From: Pseudomonas sp. B20(2017)
GTDB lineage: Bacteria > Pseudomonadota > Gammaproteobacteria > Pseudomonadales > Pseudomonadaceae
DNA: 64,000 bases
Direction of reading: 5' to 3'
Assembly (NCBI RefSeq): GCF_002113125.1
Contig: NZ_NEJP01000006.1
Location: 276,937 to 340,936 of the forward strand
The position numbers and the translations under genes were made by a program. A model generated the notes under the pieces. The model was not told the DNA's origin and searched no databases. It saw only the letters and a program-made list of their open reading frames with translations. Shown piece by piece: positions 26,296 through 34,679 of this stretch; position 1 is the first letter of the stretch, and every line of letters begins with the position of its first letter.

Positions 26296-26982
26296 TCAGT
26301 GAACGGTCAGGCGCTGGCGGACAAATTCCTCGGTGCGGCGAGTGACCTGATCCAGATGCCGGTCGCGCTGTTTCTCCGCATCGAGCATCGCCCGCTTGCC
26401 GTGTCTTTGCAGCAGATAGGTATGGATCTGCTGCACTTCCAGGGACCGATAGATCGGTGTCGTGTCGATAAAACCGCGCAGCCCGTTGCTGCGGTAATGG
26501 CGGGTGCTCATCAGCACCTGCGTTTCGAGTTGACCCAGCACTTCAAAGCCCAGTGCCTCGAAATACGGCACCTTGCCGACGCTGCAGGTCAGCTCGGCAT
26601 GGGGGTAACGCGCCACCATCTCCGCGATCAACGAACGGGCCACGCCCTGACGCCGATGCCCCTCGCGCACCGCCAGATAGGCCACGTTGCACGCCTCCCA
26701 ATCGCCCTGCACCGGCAGGTACAACAGGAAGCCGACCACCTGCTCCGGATCATCGTCATCGGTGGCCACCAACAGTTCCACCTCGGTGCCCTTCTCGCCG
26801 TTCAACGCCTCCAGATACAGATGCACCTCGTAGCCGACCGCGTACTGATAGACGTTGTACAACAGGTTGCTCGGGCCGAGGCCGATGGCACTGATGTCGG
26901 TCAGGTTGTCGACCACCATCTGCAGGATCTGGCTGTTGACGCCTTCGGGGCATGGGGATTTGTAGTGGGTGATGCGGGGCAT
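26296..26982 (-). CDS. GNAT-family N-acetyltransferase
   Basis: 228 residues. The acetyl-CoA site is in AYLAVREGHRRQGVARSLIAEMVARYP, followed by YFEALGFEVLG. N- and C-terminal extensions beyond the ~140-residue GNAT core are present; the tail (DAEKQRDRHLDQVTRRTEEFVRQ) is probably helical. ATG 26982 is used, GGAG upstream; a GTG at 27009 is possible. Substrate unknown. Confidence 0.82.
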   Translation of the reverse strand: MPRITHYKSPCPEGVNSQILQMVVDNLTDISAIGLGPSNLLYNVYQYAVGYEVHLYLEALNGEKGTEVELLVATDDDDPEQVVGFLLYLPVQGDWEACNVAYLAVREGHRRQGVARSLIAEMVARYPHAELTCSVGKVPYFEALGFEVLGQLETQVLMSTRHYRSNGLRGFIDTTPIYRSLEVQQIHTYLLQRHGKRAMLDAEKQRDRHLDQVTRRTEEFVRQRLTVH

Positions 26983-27165
26983 GGCAGGCGGACTCCAACG
27001 GTAAAACACAAGTTGCCGCGCGGGTTGAGCGACCGGCGAACCGCGACATCATACCCCTCAGCAAGCCTGACAAAAATTTCATCTGCCCGAGAACGGATCT
27101 TTCGCCGATTTGGCGTCCAATTTTCAGTTGCGTCCATTTCCCGACGCAGGCCTTGAGGAGTTGGC

Positions 27166-27393
27166 ATGAACGTTCTGCGTTCCCCGAAAACCATGAAGAC
27201 CTTGCTCGCTGCCACGCTGGTGGCAGTCACTCTGTCAGGCTGTATCGTCGAACCGGCTCGCCCGCATCGGCCACCACCGATCGTCGAAGTGGTTCCGGTC
27301 ATGCCTGCGCCGGGTTATCACTGGGTTGCCGGGCATTACCGCTGGGCCGGCAACCAATGGCGCTGGATGCCGGGACATTGGCGGGCGTATTGA
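27166..27393 (+). CDS. Small YXWXXGXW-repeat lipoprotein
   Basis: 75 residues. Signal sequence with lipobox LSGC (Cys near residue 26), a Pro-rich stretch, then GYHWVAGHYRWAGNQWRWMPGHWRAY, the aromatic YxWxxGxW repeats of PF12779. Strong GAGGAG RBS. Probably an outer-membrane-anchored lipoprotein; role unknown. Converges closely (6 nt) on the YceI gene. Confidence 0.83.
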   Translation: MNVLRSPKTMKTLLAATLVAVTLSGCIVEPARPHRPPPIVEVVPVMPAPGYHWVAGHYRWAGNQWRWMPGHWRAY

Positions 27394-27399
27394 GGCCGG

Positions 27400-27957
27400 T
27401 CACTGCGCAGGGGCAACGACCTTGAACTTGATGTCGATATCCTTCGACACCACGGTGTCCGCCCACTCCCCTGCACCGAGGCCGAACTCGTCGCGCTTGA
27501 GCACCAGTTCACCGTCGAAGATGCCGATGTTGCTGTCGGGTTTGAGTTGCACCGGCACCTGCACCTCACGGGTGATGCCTTTGAGGGTGAGGTGGCCGTC
27601 GACCACATAACGGTTGTCGCCGGCCGGGCTGAAGCGGGTGGATTCGAACACCGCCACCGGGAATTTTTCCGTGTCGAACCACGCCGGTTTCACCAGCTCG
27701 GTATTGGCATCTTCACTGCCGGCGTCGATGCTGGTCAGGTCAATGTGCAGCGTGGTGTGGGCTCTGGCGAGGTTGTCGGTGTCGAAATCCAGCGTCGCGT
27801 CGAACTTGCCGAACGTGCCGTACATCCGCGAGCCCATCTGGTTGTAGGTGAAACTTATCTGGCTGGCGGTGGTGTTGACCCGGTTGTACTCCACCGCGTG
27901 TGCAGCAGGGACGACGATCAGGCAACACGCGGCCGCCAACAACAATCGAATCGACAT
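27400..27957 (-). CDS. YceI-family periplasmic protein
   Basis: 185 residues with a Sec signal peptide (MSIRLLLAAACCLIVVPAAHA). The mature part reads SQISFTYNQMGSRMYGTFGKFDATLDFD ... TELVKPAWFDTEKFPVAVFESTRF ... GHLTLKGITREVQVPVQL, all YceI landmarks: a lipocalin-like barrel that binds polyprenoid molecules. Start 27957 chosen because the signal peptide begins there. Confidence 0.92.
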   Translation of the reverse strand: MSIRLLLAAACCLIVVPAAHAVEYNRVNTTASQISFTYNQMGSRMYGTFGKFDATLDFDTDNLARAHTTLHIDLTSIDAGSEDANTELVKPAWFDTEKFPVAVFESTRFSPAGDNRYVVDGHLTLKGITREVQVPVQLKPDSNIGIFDGELVLKRDEFGLGAGEWADTVVSKDIDIKFKVVAPAQ

Positions 27958-28043
27958 GGAAGGCTCCGGCGCCCGATGGGTCTCGAATGACTTAAGCAAA
28001 CATCCGGCACTTGCGCCAGCCCCGCCAAGGCCCACCCGGCCCG

Positions 28044-29399
28044 TCACACCAATCGCTCAATCTTCTGATGCTTCCAGACCCGTGTGTAATACAGCGTCTG
28101 CAACACCAGCATCCCCAGATATGCGATCGGAAACGCCATCCACACGCCCTGCAAACCGAACTGCCCGTCCAGCCAGTAGGCCGCCGGCAACTGCACGCCG
28201 AGCACGCAGATGATCGCTACCCCCACCGGCACCAGCACCGTACCGCTGGCGCGCATGATGCCGCCGATGATCGCCTGGAAACCGAAAATCAACAGGCTCC
28301 ACAACATGATGTGCAGCAGATGCTCGGCCATCACCCGGGTTGAGTCTTCGGTCAGAAACAGCCCGAGCAACCAGTGCGACAACAGGTAGCCCGCCAGGAT
28401 CAAACCACCGGTCAGGCACACGTTGATCCACAACCCGGTGCGCAGGATCGGGCCCATCCGCTCCAGCCGTCCGGCGCCGATCGCCTGAGCACCGAGGATC
28501 GACGCGGTGATCGCAATCGACAGCGCCGGAAACTGCACGTAATTGACGATCTGCGTCACTGCGCCATAGGCTGCCGTCGCCTGTGAGCCGTGCTGGTTGA
28601 CCAGCGCCAGGATCACCAGCTCCGACAGCGAAAGCACAATCATCTGCACCCCGGTCGGCAGACCGATGCGCAACACCTTCCCGAGAATTGCGCCGTCCAG
28701 TCGCAGCGCTGCAAAGAACTCGCGATCCGGCGCCAGCGGATGGCCCTTGCGGATCAGGCTCCATGACAACCAAGCCAACGACGTCAGCGTACCGACCAGA
28801 CCCGCAATTGCCGCGCTCTGAATGCCCAGTTGCGGCAAACCGAACCAGCCGCGAATGAACGCCGGCGTCAGCGCCAGTCCGACCACGGTCGACAGCAACA
28901 GCGCCAGCATCGGCGACAGCGTGTCGCTCACCCCACGCAACAACTGGGTGAACAGCACGTACACCAGCACAACCGGCAAGGTCCACATCATCACACGGGC
29001 ATAGGCCACCGCATCATCCAGCACATCCGCCGGCGTCCCCAAACCCTGCAAGGCCTGACGCGCAAACACACTGCCCAGCACTGCCGCCACCAGCCCGATC
29101 AACACCCCCAGTAACAAGGTCGCCCCGGCAATCGCCTTGACCATATGCGACTCACGCGCCCCCCAGGCCTGACCGATCAACACCCCTGCCCCGGCGCCCA
29201 GACCAATGACCAGCGCGATGAAGAAAAAGATGATCGGAAACATCCCGGACACCGCCGCCAGCGCCTGTGTACCTAGCATCTGACCGATGTAGATGCTGTT
29301 GACCGTGCCCGACATCGATTGCAGGAAGTTCGACAGCACCATCGGGGCGAGGAACAGCAGGTAGGTTTTCCAGAGGGGGGATTGAGCGGGGGTTTGCAT
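28044..29399 (-). CDS. MATE-family efflux transporter
   Basis: 451 residues with 12 membrane segments in two six-helix halves. The N-terminal half has FLAPMVLSNFLQSMSGTVNSIYIGQMLGTQALAAVSGMFPIIFF, a typical MATE start; the second half has GLPTGVQMIVLSLSELVILALVNQHG. Probably a Na+/H+-coupled drug or metabolite exporter. ATG 29399; in-frame codons to 29549 lie upstream. Confidence 0.92.
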   Translation of the reverse strand: MQTPAQSPLWKTYLLFLAPMVLSNFLQSMSGTVNSIYIGQMLGTQALAAVSGMFPIIFFFIALVIGLGAGAGVLIGQAWGARESHMVKAIAGATLLLGVLIGLVAAVLGSVFARQALQGLGTPADVLDDAVAYARVMMWTLPVVLVYVLFTQLLRGVSDTLSPMLALLLSTVVGLALTPAFIRGWFGLPQLGIQSAAIAGLVGTLTSLAWLSWSLIRKGHPLAPDREFFAALRLDGAILGKVLRIGLPTGVQMIVLSLSELVILALVNQHGSQATAAYGAVTQIVNYVQFPALSIAITASILGAQAIGAGRLERMGPILRTGLWINVCLTGGLILAGYLLSHWLLGLFLTEDSTRVMAEHLLHIMLWSLLIFGFQAIIGGIMRASGTVLVPVGVAIICVLGVQLPAAYWLDGQFGLQGVWMAFPIAYLGMLVLQTLYYTRVWKHQKIERLV

Positions 29400-29515
29400 T
29401 GAGGATCCGTCTCGGGTGGAGGATTGCCTGGATATTACGCTAGATGTTTTGAGACTTGTCGGAGGTAATAGCAGTGAAGATTTTTCTGTCTGATTAAAAG
29501 CGTATGAAGCTGAGT

Positions 29516-30076
29516 TCATCGTTCCATCATGATCTGCAAAAGCGGCCAATCAAGATGCCAGCACTTGGCGCGGACGCGCTCCAGATAGATCGAATGTTTC
29601 TCGGCGAGGAACCTGCTCGTAGGGCGGACAACGAGGGAAAACAGATCCTGCAGGCCCAACGGTGCAGCTATTTCAATAATGCCGTTGGCACCAAGTCTGA
29701 CGCCTATGGCTGTAGCCGTTTCAGGCCAGAACATCATTGCTTCGGTTGCAGAAGCATAGGGCTGATCGGCGTTACGCTGATGCATCCTTGCCTGATTCTT
29801 GACCGACCAACTTATGCTGCTGTCCAGCGTCATTAGTAATGACTCCAACTGCGCGCCCCGCTCTGGACTGGCGTCATCCGCGTCGTACCAAATGACGTCC
29901 ACATCAGAAGGCAATGCAGAGAACGCCCGTCCATGAAGATGATCCCAGACCAGACTACGTACAAATCCAGCGGCGACCCAGCAATCAGGCAGCTGCAATC
30001 CTCTTACAATCTCAAGAATTTGCATGCGTGCGCGATCACTTGCCATGAGTGCATGAAGATTGGTTTTTAGCATCAT
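29516..30076 (-). CDS. Nucleotidyltransferase-fold protein
   Basis: 186 residues. CWVAAGFVRSLVWDHLHG followed by LPSDVDVIWYDAD shows the Gly-x-x-(R)S helix and paired Asp of a small nucleotidyltransferase-like fold (DUF925/YjfE-like group). Conserved in many proteobacteria with unknown substrate. Not an aminoglycoside enzyme as far as can be seen. Confidence 0.75.
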   Translation of the reverse strand: MMLKTNLHALMASDRARMQILEIVRGLQLPDCWVAAGFVRSLVWDHLHGRAFSALPSDVDVIWYDADDASPERGAQLESLLMTLDSSISWSVKNQARMHQRNADQPYASATEAMMFWPETATAIGVRLGANGIIEIAAPLGLQDLFSLVVRPTSRFLAEKHSIYLERVRAKCWHLDWPLLQIMMER

Positions 30077-30133
30077 TGGGTTTCTGCGGTCGTCATGACG
30101 AAACTCGGTATGAACGGGTGCCTGAGTTGAGAT

Positions 30134-30460
30134 TCAAACGGGTAGATACCGAATAACGCTCTCTTCCAGTAATTTGATCAGCGCAGGATCCATATACTCA
30201 TACTCATCCGGTATGTGCAGGCAAACAATGTGCTTGTTCGCCAGCGCCGAGCGGAATCGGCTGGAAAGTTTTTTGCGATGGGCTGGCTCCATCACACAAA
30301 TCAGGTCAGCCCAATGCAACAGTTCAGGGCTGACCGGGACACCCGCCTCGCGATCGGTACCCGCCGACGCAGTTTCCACGCCGGGCCAATCTGCGAACCG
30401 TTGTTCGGCTGTCGGACTGCGCAAACGATTCTGGCTACAAATAAAAAGTACTTTCAACAC
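30134..30460 (-). CDS. Low-molecular-weight protein tyrosine phosphatase-like protein
   Basis: 108 residues from a GTG start. LFICSQNRLRSPTAEQRF is a phosphatase loop of CX5R type (Cys, then Arg seven positions later), and ADLICVMEPAHRKKL and LHIPDEYEYMDPALI fit this short group. The GTG at 30460 has GGAG 7 nt before it; the ATG far upstream at 30625 is implausible since it would overlap the chorismate mutase promoter. Confidence 0.78.
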   Translation of the reverse strand: MLKVLFICSQNRLRSPTAEQRFADWPGVETASAGTDREAGVPVSPELLHWADLICVMEPAHRKKLSSRFRSALANKHIVCLHIPDEYEYMDPALIKLLEESVIRYLPV

Positions 30461-30526
30461 CGGCTGACTCCATGCCAATACTCGACCATGACGCTTTTCC
30501 AACTCTACAACGTTCGAGAATTTATC

Positions 30527-31096
30527 ATGCTTCAATCTCCACGCCTGCTCGCCTGCACGCTCCTGGTGCTGGTCACTAACACCGCGCAAGCTGCTACAAC
30601 GGGTGCCGTACCCGAATCCTTGCAACCTTTATTAGCAACTCTGAACGAACGCCTGAACATCGGCGACCTCGTTGCCCTGACCAAATGGGACAGCGGCAAG
30701 CCGATCCAGGACAGTCCCCGTGAGGCGCAGGTGATCGACAACGCCCGCAAGCTGGCCACCGAACGCAAGCTCGACCCGGAAGACGTCGCGCAGTTGATCG
30801 CCGCGCAGATGGAGGCCAACAAACTGGTGCAATACGGTTTGCTCGCACAATGGCAAGCGGCCGGTTCCGCGCCGGACACGCCGCGACCGGATCTGGGCAA
30901 GCAGATTCGCCCGCGTCTGGATGAATTACAAACCCGCCTGCTTCAGCAGTACGCCGACTTCACACCCTACCGCCACGACCCGAACTGCCCGGCATGGCTG
31001 GCCAAGGCGCGCACCGGTCTGACCCGCGATGCGCTGCATGATCTGGCCCTGACCCGTGCCACCGGTGAGCTGTGCATTCGGCCGCTGGCGCCCTAG
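30527..31096 (+). CDS. Periplasmic chorismate mutase (AroQ-gamma type)
   Basis: 189 residues with a Sec signal peptide (MLQSPRLLACTLLVLVTNTAQA-A). The mature all-helical part reads LNERLNIGDLVALTKWDSGKPIQDSPREAQVIDNARKLA ... GKQIRPRLDELQTRLLQQYA, and matches secreted AroQ-gamma enzymes (substrate contacts Arg, Lys and Glu). They turn chorismate into prephenate outside the cytoplasm. The protein has Cys near NCPAW and ELCIRP, possibly a disulfide. Confidence 0.87.
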   Translation: MLQSPRLLACTLLVLVTNTAQAATTGAVPESLQPLLATLNERLNIGDLVALTKWDSGKPIQDSPREAQVIDNARKLATERKLDPEDVAQLIAAQMEANKLVQYGLLAQWQAAGSAPDTPRPDLGKQIRPRLDELQTRLLQQYADFTPYRHDPNCPAWLAKARTGLTRDALHDLALTRATGELCIRPLAP

Positions 31097-31222
31097 AACA
31101 AGGGTCTTGGCATTCATTGCTGGCGTCGATAGTCACCATCAGTTCAATGAAGTTCTCATAAAAAATCCGCGGCGTAACATCGGCTCCATACCAAACAAAC
31201 AACACCCCTGGAGCACACGATC

Positions 31223-31546
31223 ATGAAACGCCAAATCCTTCTCGGCATCGCTTTTTCGGTTCTCGCAGTCAACGCTTTTGCAGCCAAACCCGCCCACACC
31301 ATGATCGCCGAAGGCGGTTCGGACCGGTTGATTGAAAGTCGTTTGGCTGAGGGTGGTTCGGATCGTCTGATCGAACGCCGCGTTGCTGAAGGTGGCGCTG
31401 ATCGCCTGATCGAACGCCGTGTGGCTGAAGGTGGTTCCGATCGCTTGATCGAACGTCGCGTTGCTGAAGGTGGCGCTGATCGTCTGATCGAACGTCGCGT
31501 TGCTGAAGGTGGTTCGGATCGTCTGATCGAACGTCGCGTTGCATAA
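31223..31546 (+). CDS. Secreted protein of six 13-residue tandem repeats
   Basis: 107 residues. A signal peptide ending ...NAFA-A is followed by six copies of AEGG(S/A)DRLIE(R/S)R(V/L) from residue 29 to 106, alternating S/A at position five from the second copy on; the DNA unit is 39 bp (31307-31540). No other domain. Similar pseudomonad proteins are sometimes named phage infection protein, a label I cannot support. A terminator follows. Location periplasmic or external by the signal peptide. Confidence 0.82.
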   Translation: MKRQILLGIAFSVLAVNAFAAKPAHTMIAEGGSDRLIESRLAEGGSDRLIERRVAEGGADRLIERRVAEGGSDRLIERRVAEGGADRLIERRVAEGGSDRLIERRVA

Positions 31547-31562
31547 GTAAGCAGCGCATATA

Positions 31563-31593
31563 GAAAAGCCCGGCCTGATCAGCCGGGCTTTTT
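31563..31593 (+). terminator. Rho-independent terminator
   Basis: GAAAAGCCCGGC...GCCGGGCTTTTT after the repeat-protein gene; the A-run makes it work in both directions. Confidence 0.85.
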
Positions 31594-31609
31594 CACGTCC
31601 AGCCGGCGC

Positions 31610-31864
31610 TTATTCCGCGGTTTTCAGTTTGACCACATCACCGGAGATCTTGGTGGTGTAACCGGTCAGGACCCATGCCCAGAACCAGTTTTCCTGAACC
31701 TGGGTGTTGATCATGGCGTCGCCGCCCTTGGCTTTGATCGCGGCAGTCTGGGCGCGGACGAAGCGGTTGTTCTGCTGGATCGGGATGACGCCCGGAATCC
31801 GTCTCTCGGGCGCCGCGCACTTTACCGGAACTGATGGCGCATTGGTGTCAGCTCGGACCTTGTT
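31610..31864 (-). pseudogene. 5'-truncated gene remnant (no start codon)
   Basis: An 84-codon minus-strand open frame, bounded upstream by TGA (31867-31865) and ending TAA. It reads as good protein: ...TNAPSVPVKCAAPERRIPGV, RAQTAAIKAKGGDAMINTQV, WFWAWVLTGYTTKISGDVVK. No ATG/GTG/TTG start is available before residue 51, so the N-terminus has been lost or frame-shifted. It sits right after the cytochrome c gene. Family not identified; the C-terminal fold resembles small bacterial lipoproteins. Coding quality is high relative to other frames. Confidence 0.6.
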
Positions 31865-31918
31865 TCAGTCTTGGTTATCGGTGCGCAGCCTGGACGCAAA
31901 GCTTGTTGTGAGGCGAAA

Positions 31919-32305
31919 TTACTCGGACTGAAACGTCTGAAGATACGCCAACAAATTATCGATCTTATCTTCATCACTCAGCCCCCAAAAGATCATCCGC
32001 GTCCCCGGCACCACGCCCTTCGGATCCTTCAGATACTTCGTCAGCGTTTCACGATCCCAGGTCAGGCCGGAGTTTTTCATCGCGTCGGAGTACACGTAAT
32101 TCGCCGACGTCCCGGCCGGGCGACCGATAATGCCGTTGAGTTCCGGGCCGAAACCCGGGCGGGCGGATTCGCCGACCTGGTGGCAGCCGCCGCACAGGCG
32201 CGGGAAGATTTTGGCGCCGGCCTCGGCGTCACCGGCAGCCAGTGTCGGCGTGCTGAACAGGCCTGCGTTGAGGATCAGGGCGAGAATGAATGCAGCGTTT
32301 TTCAT
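31919..32305 (-). CDS. Class I c-type cytochrome
   Basis: 128 residues: signal peptide MKNAAFILALILNAGLFSTPTLA, haem-binding CGGCH near residue 38, and the Met ligand in GTRMIFWG near 103. The ELNGIIGRPAGTSANYVYSDAM motif is that of mitochondrial-like c2/c550 cytochromes. Periplasmic electron carrier; redox partner not indicated by neighbours. Confidence 0.92.
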   Translation of the reverse strand: MKNAAFILALILNAGLFSTPTLAAGDAEAGAKIFPRLCGGCHQVGESARPGFGPELNGIIGRPAGTSANYVYSDAMKNSGLTWDRETLTKYLKDPKGVVPGTRMIFWGLSDEDKIDNLLAYLQTFQSE

Positions 32306-32361
32306 CAGGGGTTTTCCAGATCGTCGGCGGCGCCAAGGGTAATCGTGCGCGGCAAGTTGCG

Positions 32362-33693
32362 CTACAGGTAGGCGCCCACAACCTGCCGGACTTTGAGCAA
32401 GGCTTGACGCAGGACAAGCATGTCAACCGAGCCCAACGCCAGACGAATCGCGTGGGGCACATGGGCGGACACGGTGAAGGGTTCTGCGGTGGTGACGGAA
32501 ACCTGTTCGTGCATCAACTCGACCACGATGTGGTCAGCCCGGACGTCTTCCGGCAGCGGCAGCCAAAGGAAATACGAAGAGGGATGGCCCACCGTCGGCA
32601 GCTCTTCGAGGATTTGCGCGGCCAGAGCTTGCCGGGCCCGGGCGTCGCTGCGCTTTTGTGCTTCGAGCAAGGTGACGGTGCCGTCGTCGAGCCAGCCGCA
32701 GGCGATGGCGGTCATCACGCCGGGGGTGTTCCAGGTGGTCGCGCGGATGATCCGTTCCAGCGCCGCCACCTGCTCGATCGGCGCGGCGATGAAGCCGACA
32801 CGCAGGCCGGTGGCGATGTTTTTCGACAGACCCGAAACGTAGACCGTGCGTTCCGGTGCCAGATCGGCCAACGGAGGTGGTGGGTTATCGACCAGAAAGG
32901 CGTAGGCCGCGTCTTCGATGATCGTCAGATCATGCCGGCGGGCAATCGCGATCAAATCCTCACGTTGCTCCAGAGGCATCACCCATCCCAGTGGGTTGTG
33001 CAGCGTCGGCATGCTGTACACCGCACGCACCGGGCGCTGGCGGCAGAGTCTGTCGAGCGCCGCCAGATCGGGGCCCTGCTCATTGACGGGAATCGCCACC
33101 ACTTCCAGGTGCAGCGCTTCGGCCAGCACTTTGAATCCTGAATAGGTCAAGGCGTCGGCGGCGATCACATCGCCAGGCTTGAGTAGCGCCATCAGCGTCA
33201 CCGCCAGCCCTTGCTGGGCACCGTTGACGATCAGCACCTGCTCGGCCTCGACACTCAAACCCCGTGTTTGCAGGTGCCGCGCCACCGAGGCCCGTTCATG
33301 CTGGCGACCGGCGTGAGGCTGATAGCGCAGCAGCGCTTCGAGGTCGCCGGACAGCGCCAGTTGCCGCAACGCGGTGCGCAACAATTCGGCCTGCCCCGGC
33401 AATGACGGGTAGTTGAAGTTGAGGTCGATCATGCCGACCGCGACGTCCTTCTGGTCGATGCCCTGCCCCGGCAACAACGACGTTTCCCGCACAAACGTGC
33501 CGCGCCCGGCCTCGCCGCTGACCAGGCCCATGGCCTCAAGCTCGGCGTACACCCGCGAAGCCGTGACCAGCGCCAGCCCTTCGCTCGCCGCCAGTTGCCG
33601 ATGGGTCGGCAAACGGGTGCCGGGCAGCAGCCGGCCGGCGCGAATGTCCGCGGCATAGGTGTCGACGAGGGTCTTGTAACGGGAGCGCGGCAT
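32362..33693 (-). CDS. MocR-family (GntR HTH + aminotransferase fold) regulator
   Basis: 443 residues. The N-terminal GntR HTH (RLPTHRQLAASEGLALVTASRVYAELEAMGLV) is fused to a fold-type I aminotransferase domain with VNGAQQGLAVTL, MPTLHNPLG and the PLP Lys in YVSGLSKNIATGLRVG. MocR regulators sense PLP with an effector amine. Start 33693 chosen; 28 in-frame codons further up look non-coding. Divergent from the EamA exporter at 33783, which it probably regulates. Confidence 0.9.
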   Translation of the reverse strand: MPRSRYKTLVDTYAADIRAGRLLPGTRLPTHRQLAASEGLALVTASRVYAELEAMGLVSGEAGRGTFVRETSLLPGQGIDQKDVAVGMIDLNFNYPSLPGQAELLRTALRQLALSGDLEALLRYQPHAGRQHERASVARHLQTRGLSVEAEQVLIVNGAQQGLAVTLMALLKPGDVIAADALTYSGFKVLAEALHLEVVAIPVNEQGPDLAALDRLCRQRPVRAVYSMPTLHNPLGWVMPLEQREDLIAIARRHDLTIIEDAAYAFLVDNPPPPLADLAPERTVYVSGLSKNIATGLRVGFIAAPIEQVAALERIIRATTWNTPGVMTAIACGWLDDGTVTLLEAQKRSDARARQALAAQILEELPTVGHPSSYFLWLPLPEDVRADHIVVELMHEQVSVTTAEPFTVSAHVPHAIRLALGSVDMLVLRQALLKVRQVVGAYL

Positions 33694-33782
33694 GTCGGGC
33701 TGTATCCATGACAATCCTTTGATTGTGCTGATTCTCGACCCTAGGATTGTTCCAACGCAACCCACCTCTGAGCGCAAAGCGT

Positions 33783-34676
33783 ATGGAACGAACCACCCAA
33801 CTCGGCACCCCGGCGCTGGAAAAAACCAGCGGCTGGATCAATGGCTTTATCGGCGTTGTGATCTTCAGCGGCTCGCTGCCCGCCACGCGGCTGGCAGTGC
33901 TGGAGTTCGACCCGGTGTTTCTCACCGTCATCCGCGCGACCATCGCCGGCGCCCTGGCGTTGTGCCTGTTGTGGCTGTTTCGCGAACGACGGCCGGCGCG
34001 GGATCAGTGGTTGTCATTGCTGATCGTCGCGCTGGGCGTGGTCGTGGGTTTTCCGTTGTTGACGGCCCTGGCGCTGCAATACGTGACGTCAGCCCATTCC
34101 ATTGTGTTTGTAGGATTGCTGCCGCTGGCCACGGCGATTTTCGGCGTGCTGCGCGGCGGTGAACGGCCGCGTCCGGTGTTCTGGATTTTTTCGGTGTTGG
34201 GCAGTTCGCTGGTGGTCGGTTTTGCGATCTCACAAGGCCTGACCGCTTCGCCCACTGGCGATCTGCTGATGCTGGCGGCGATTCTCGCCTGCGGCCTCGG
34301 TTACGCCGAAGGCGCAAAACTGTCGCGCACCCTCGGCGGCTGGCAGGTGATCTGCTGGGCGCTGGTGCTGTCGTTGCCGGCGATGGCCGTACTGAGTGTG
34401 TGGCTGGCGCCTGCCTCGTTCAGCGGCATCAGCCTGTCCGCGTGGGTTTGTCTGGCGTATGTTTCGCTGTTCAGCATGCTGATCGGTTTTGTGTTCTGGT
34501 ATCGCGGGCTCGCTCAGGGCGGGATTGCGGCGGTCGGACAGTTGCAATTGCTGCAGCCGTTTTTTGGCCTCGCACTGGCCGCGACCTTGCTGCACGAGCA
34601 TGTCAGCGTGGGCATGCTGGTAGTCACTCTGGGTGTGATCCTGTGCGTGGCCGGGGCGAAGAAATTCGCCAAATAG
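33783..34676 (+). CDS. DMT/EamA-family exporter
   Basis: 297 residues, ten predicted membrane segments in two EamA repeats (GWINGFIGVVIFSGSLPATRLA; SLFSMLIGFVFWYRGLAQGGIAA). Amino-acid or metabolite exporters are common in this family. Start at the ATG at 33783, 89 nt from the MocR regulator. Substrate unknown. Confidence 0.9.
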   Translation: MERTTQLGTPALEKTSGWINGFIGVVIFSGSLPATRLAVLEFDPVFLTVIRATIAGALALCLLWLFRERRPARDQWLSLLIVALGVVVGFPLLTALALQYVTSAHSIVFVGLLPLATAIFGVLRGGERPRPVFWIFSVLGSSLVVGFAISQGLTASPTGDLLMLAAILACGLGYAEGAKLSRTLGGWQVICWALVLSLPAMAVLSVWLAPASFSGISLSAWVCLAYVSLFSMLIGFVFWYRGLAQGGIAAVGQLQLLQPFFGLALAATLLHEHVSVGMLVVTLGVILCVAGAKKFAK

Positions 34677-34679
34677 TTT

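Noticed and set aside
31307..31540. CRISPR-like periodic repeat
   Set aside because: The 39-bp repeats have no unique spacers and encode in-frame 13-residue units.
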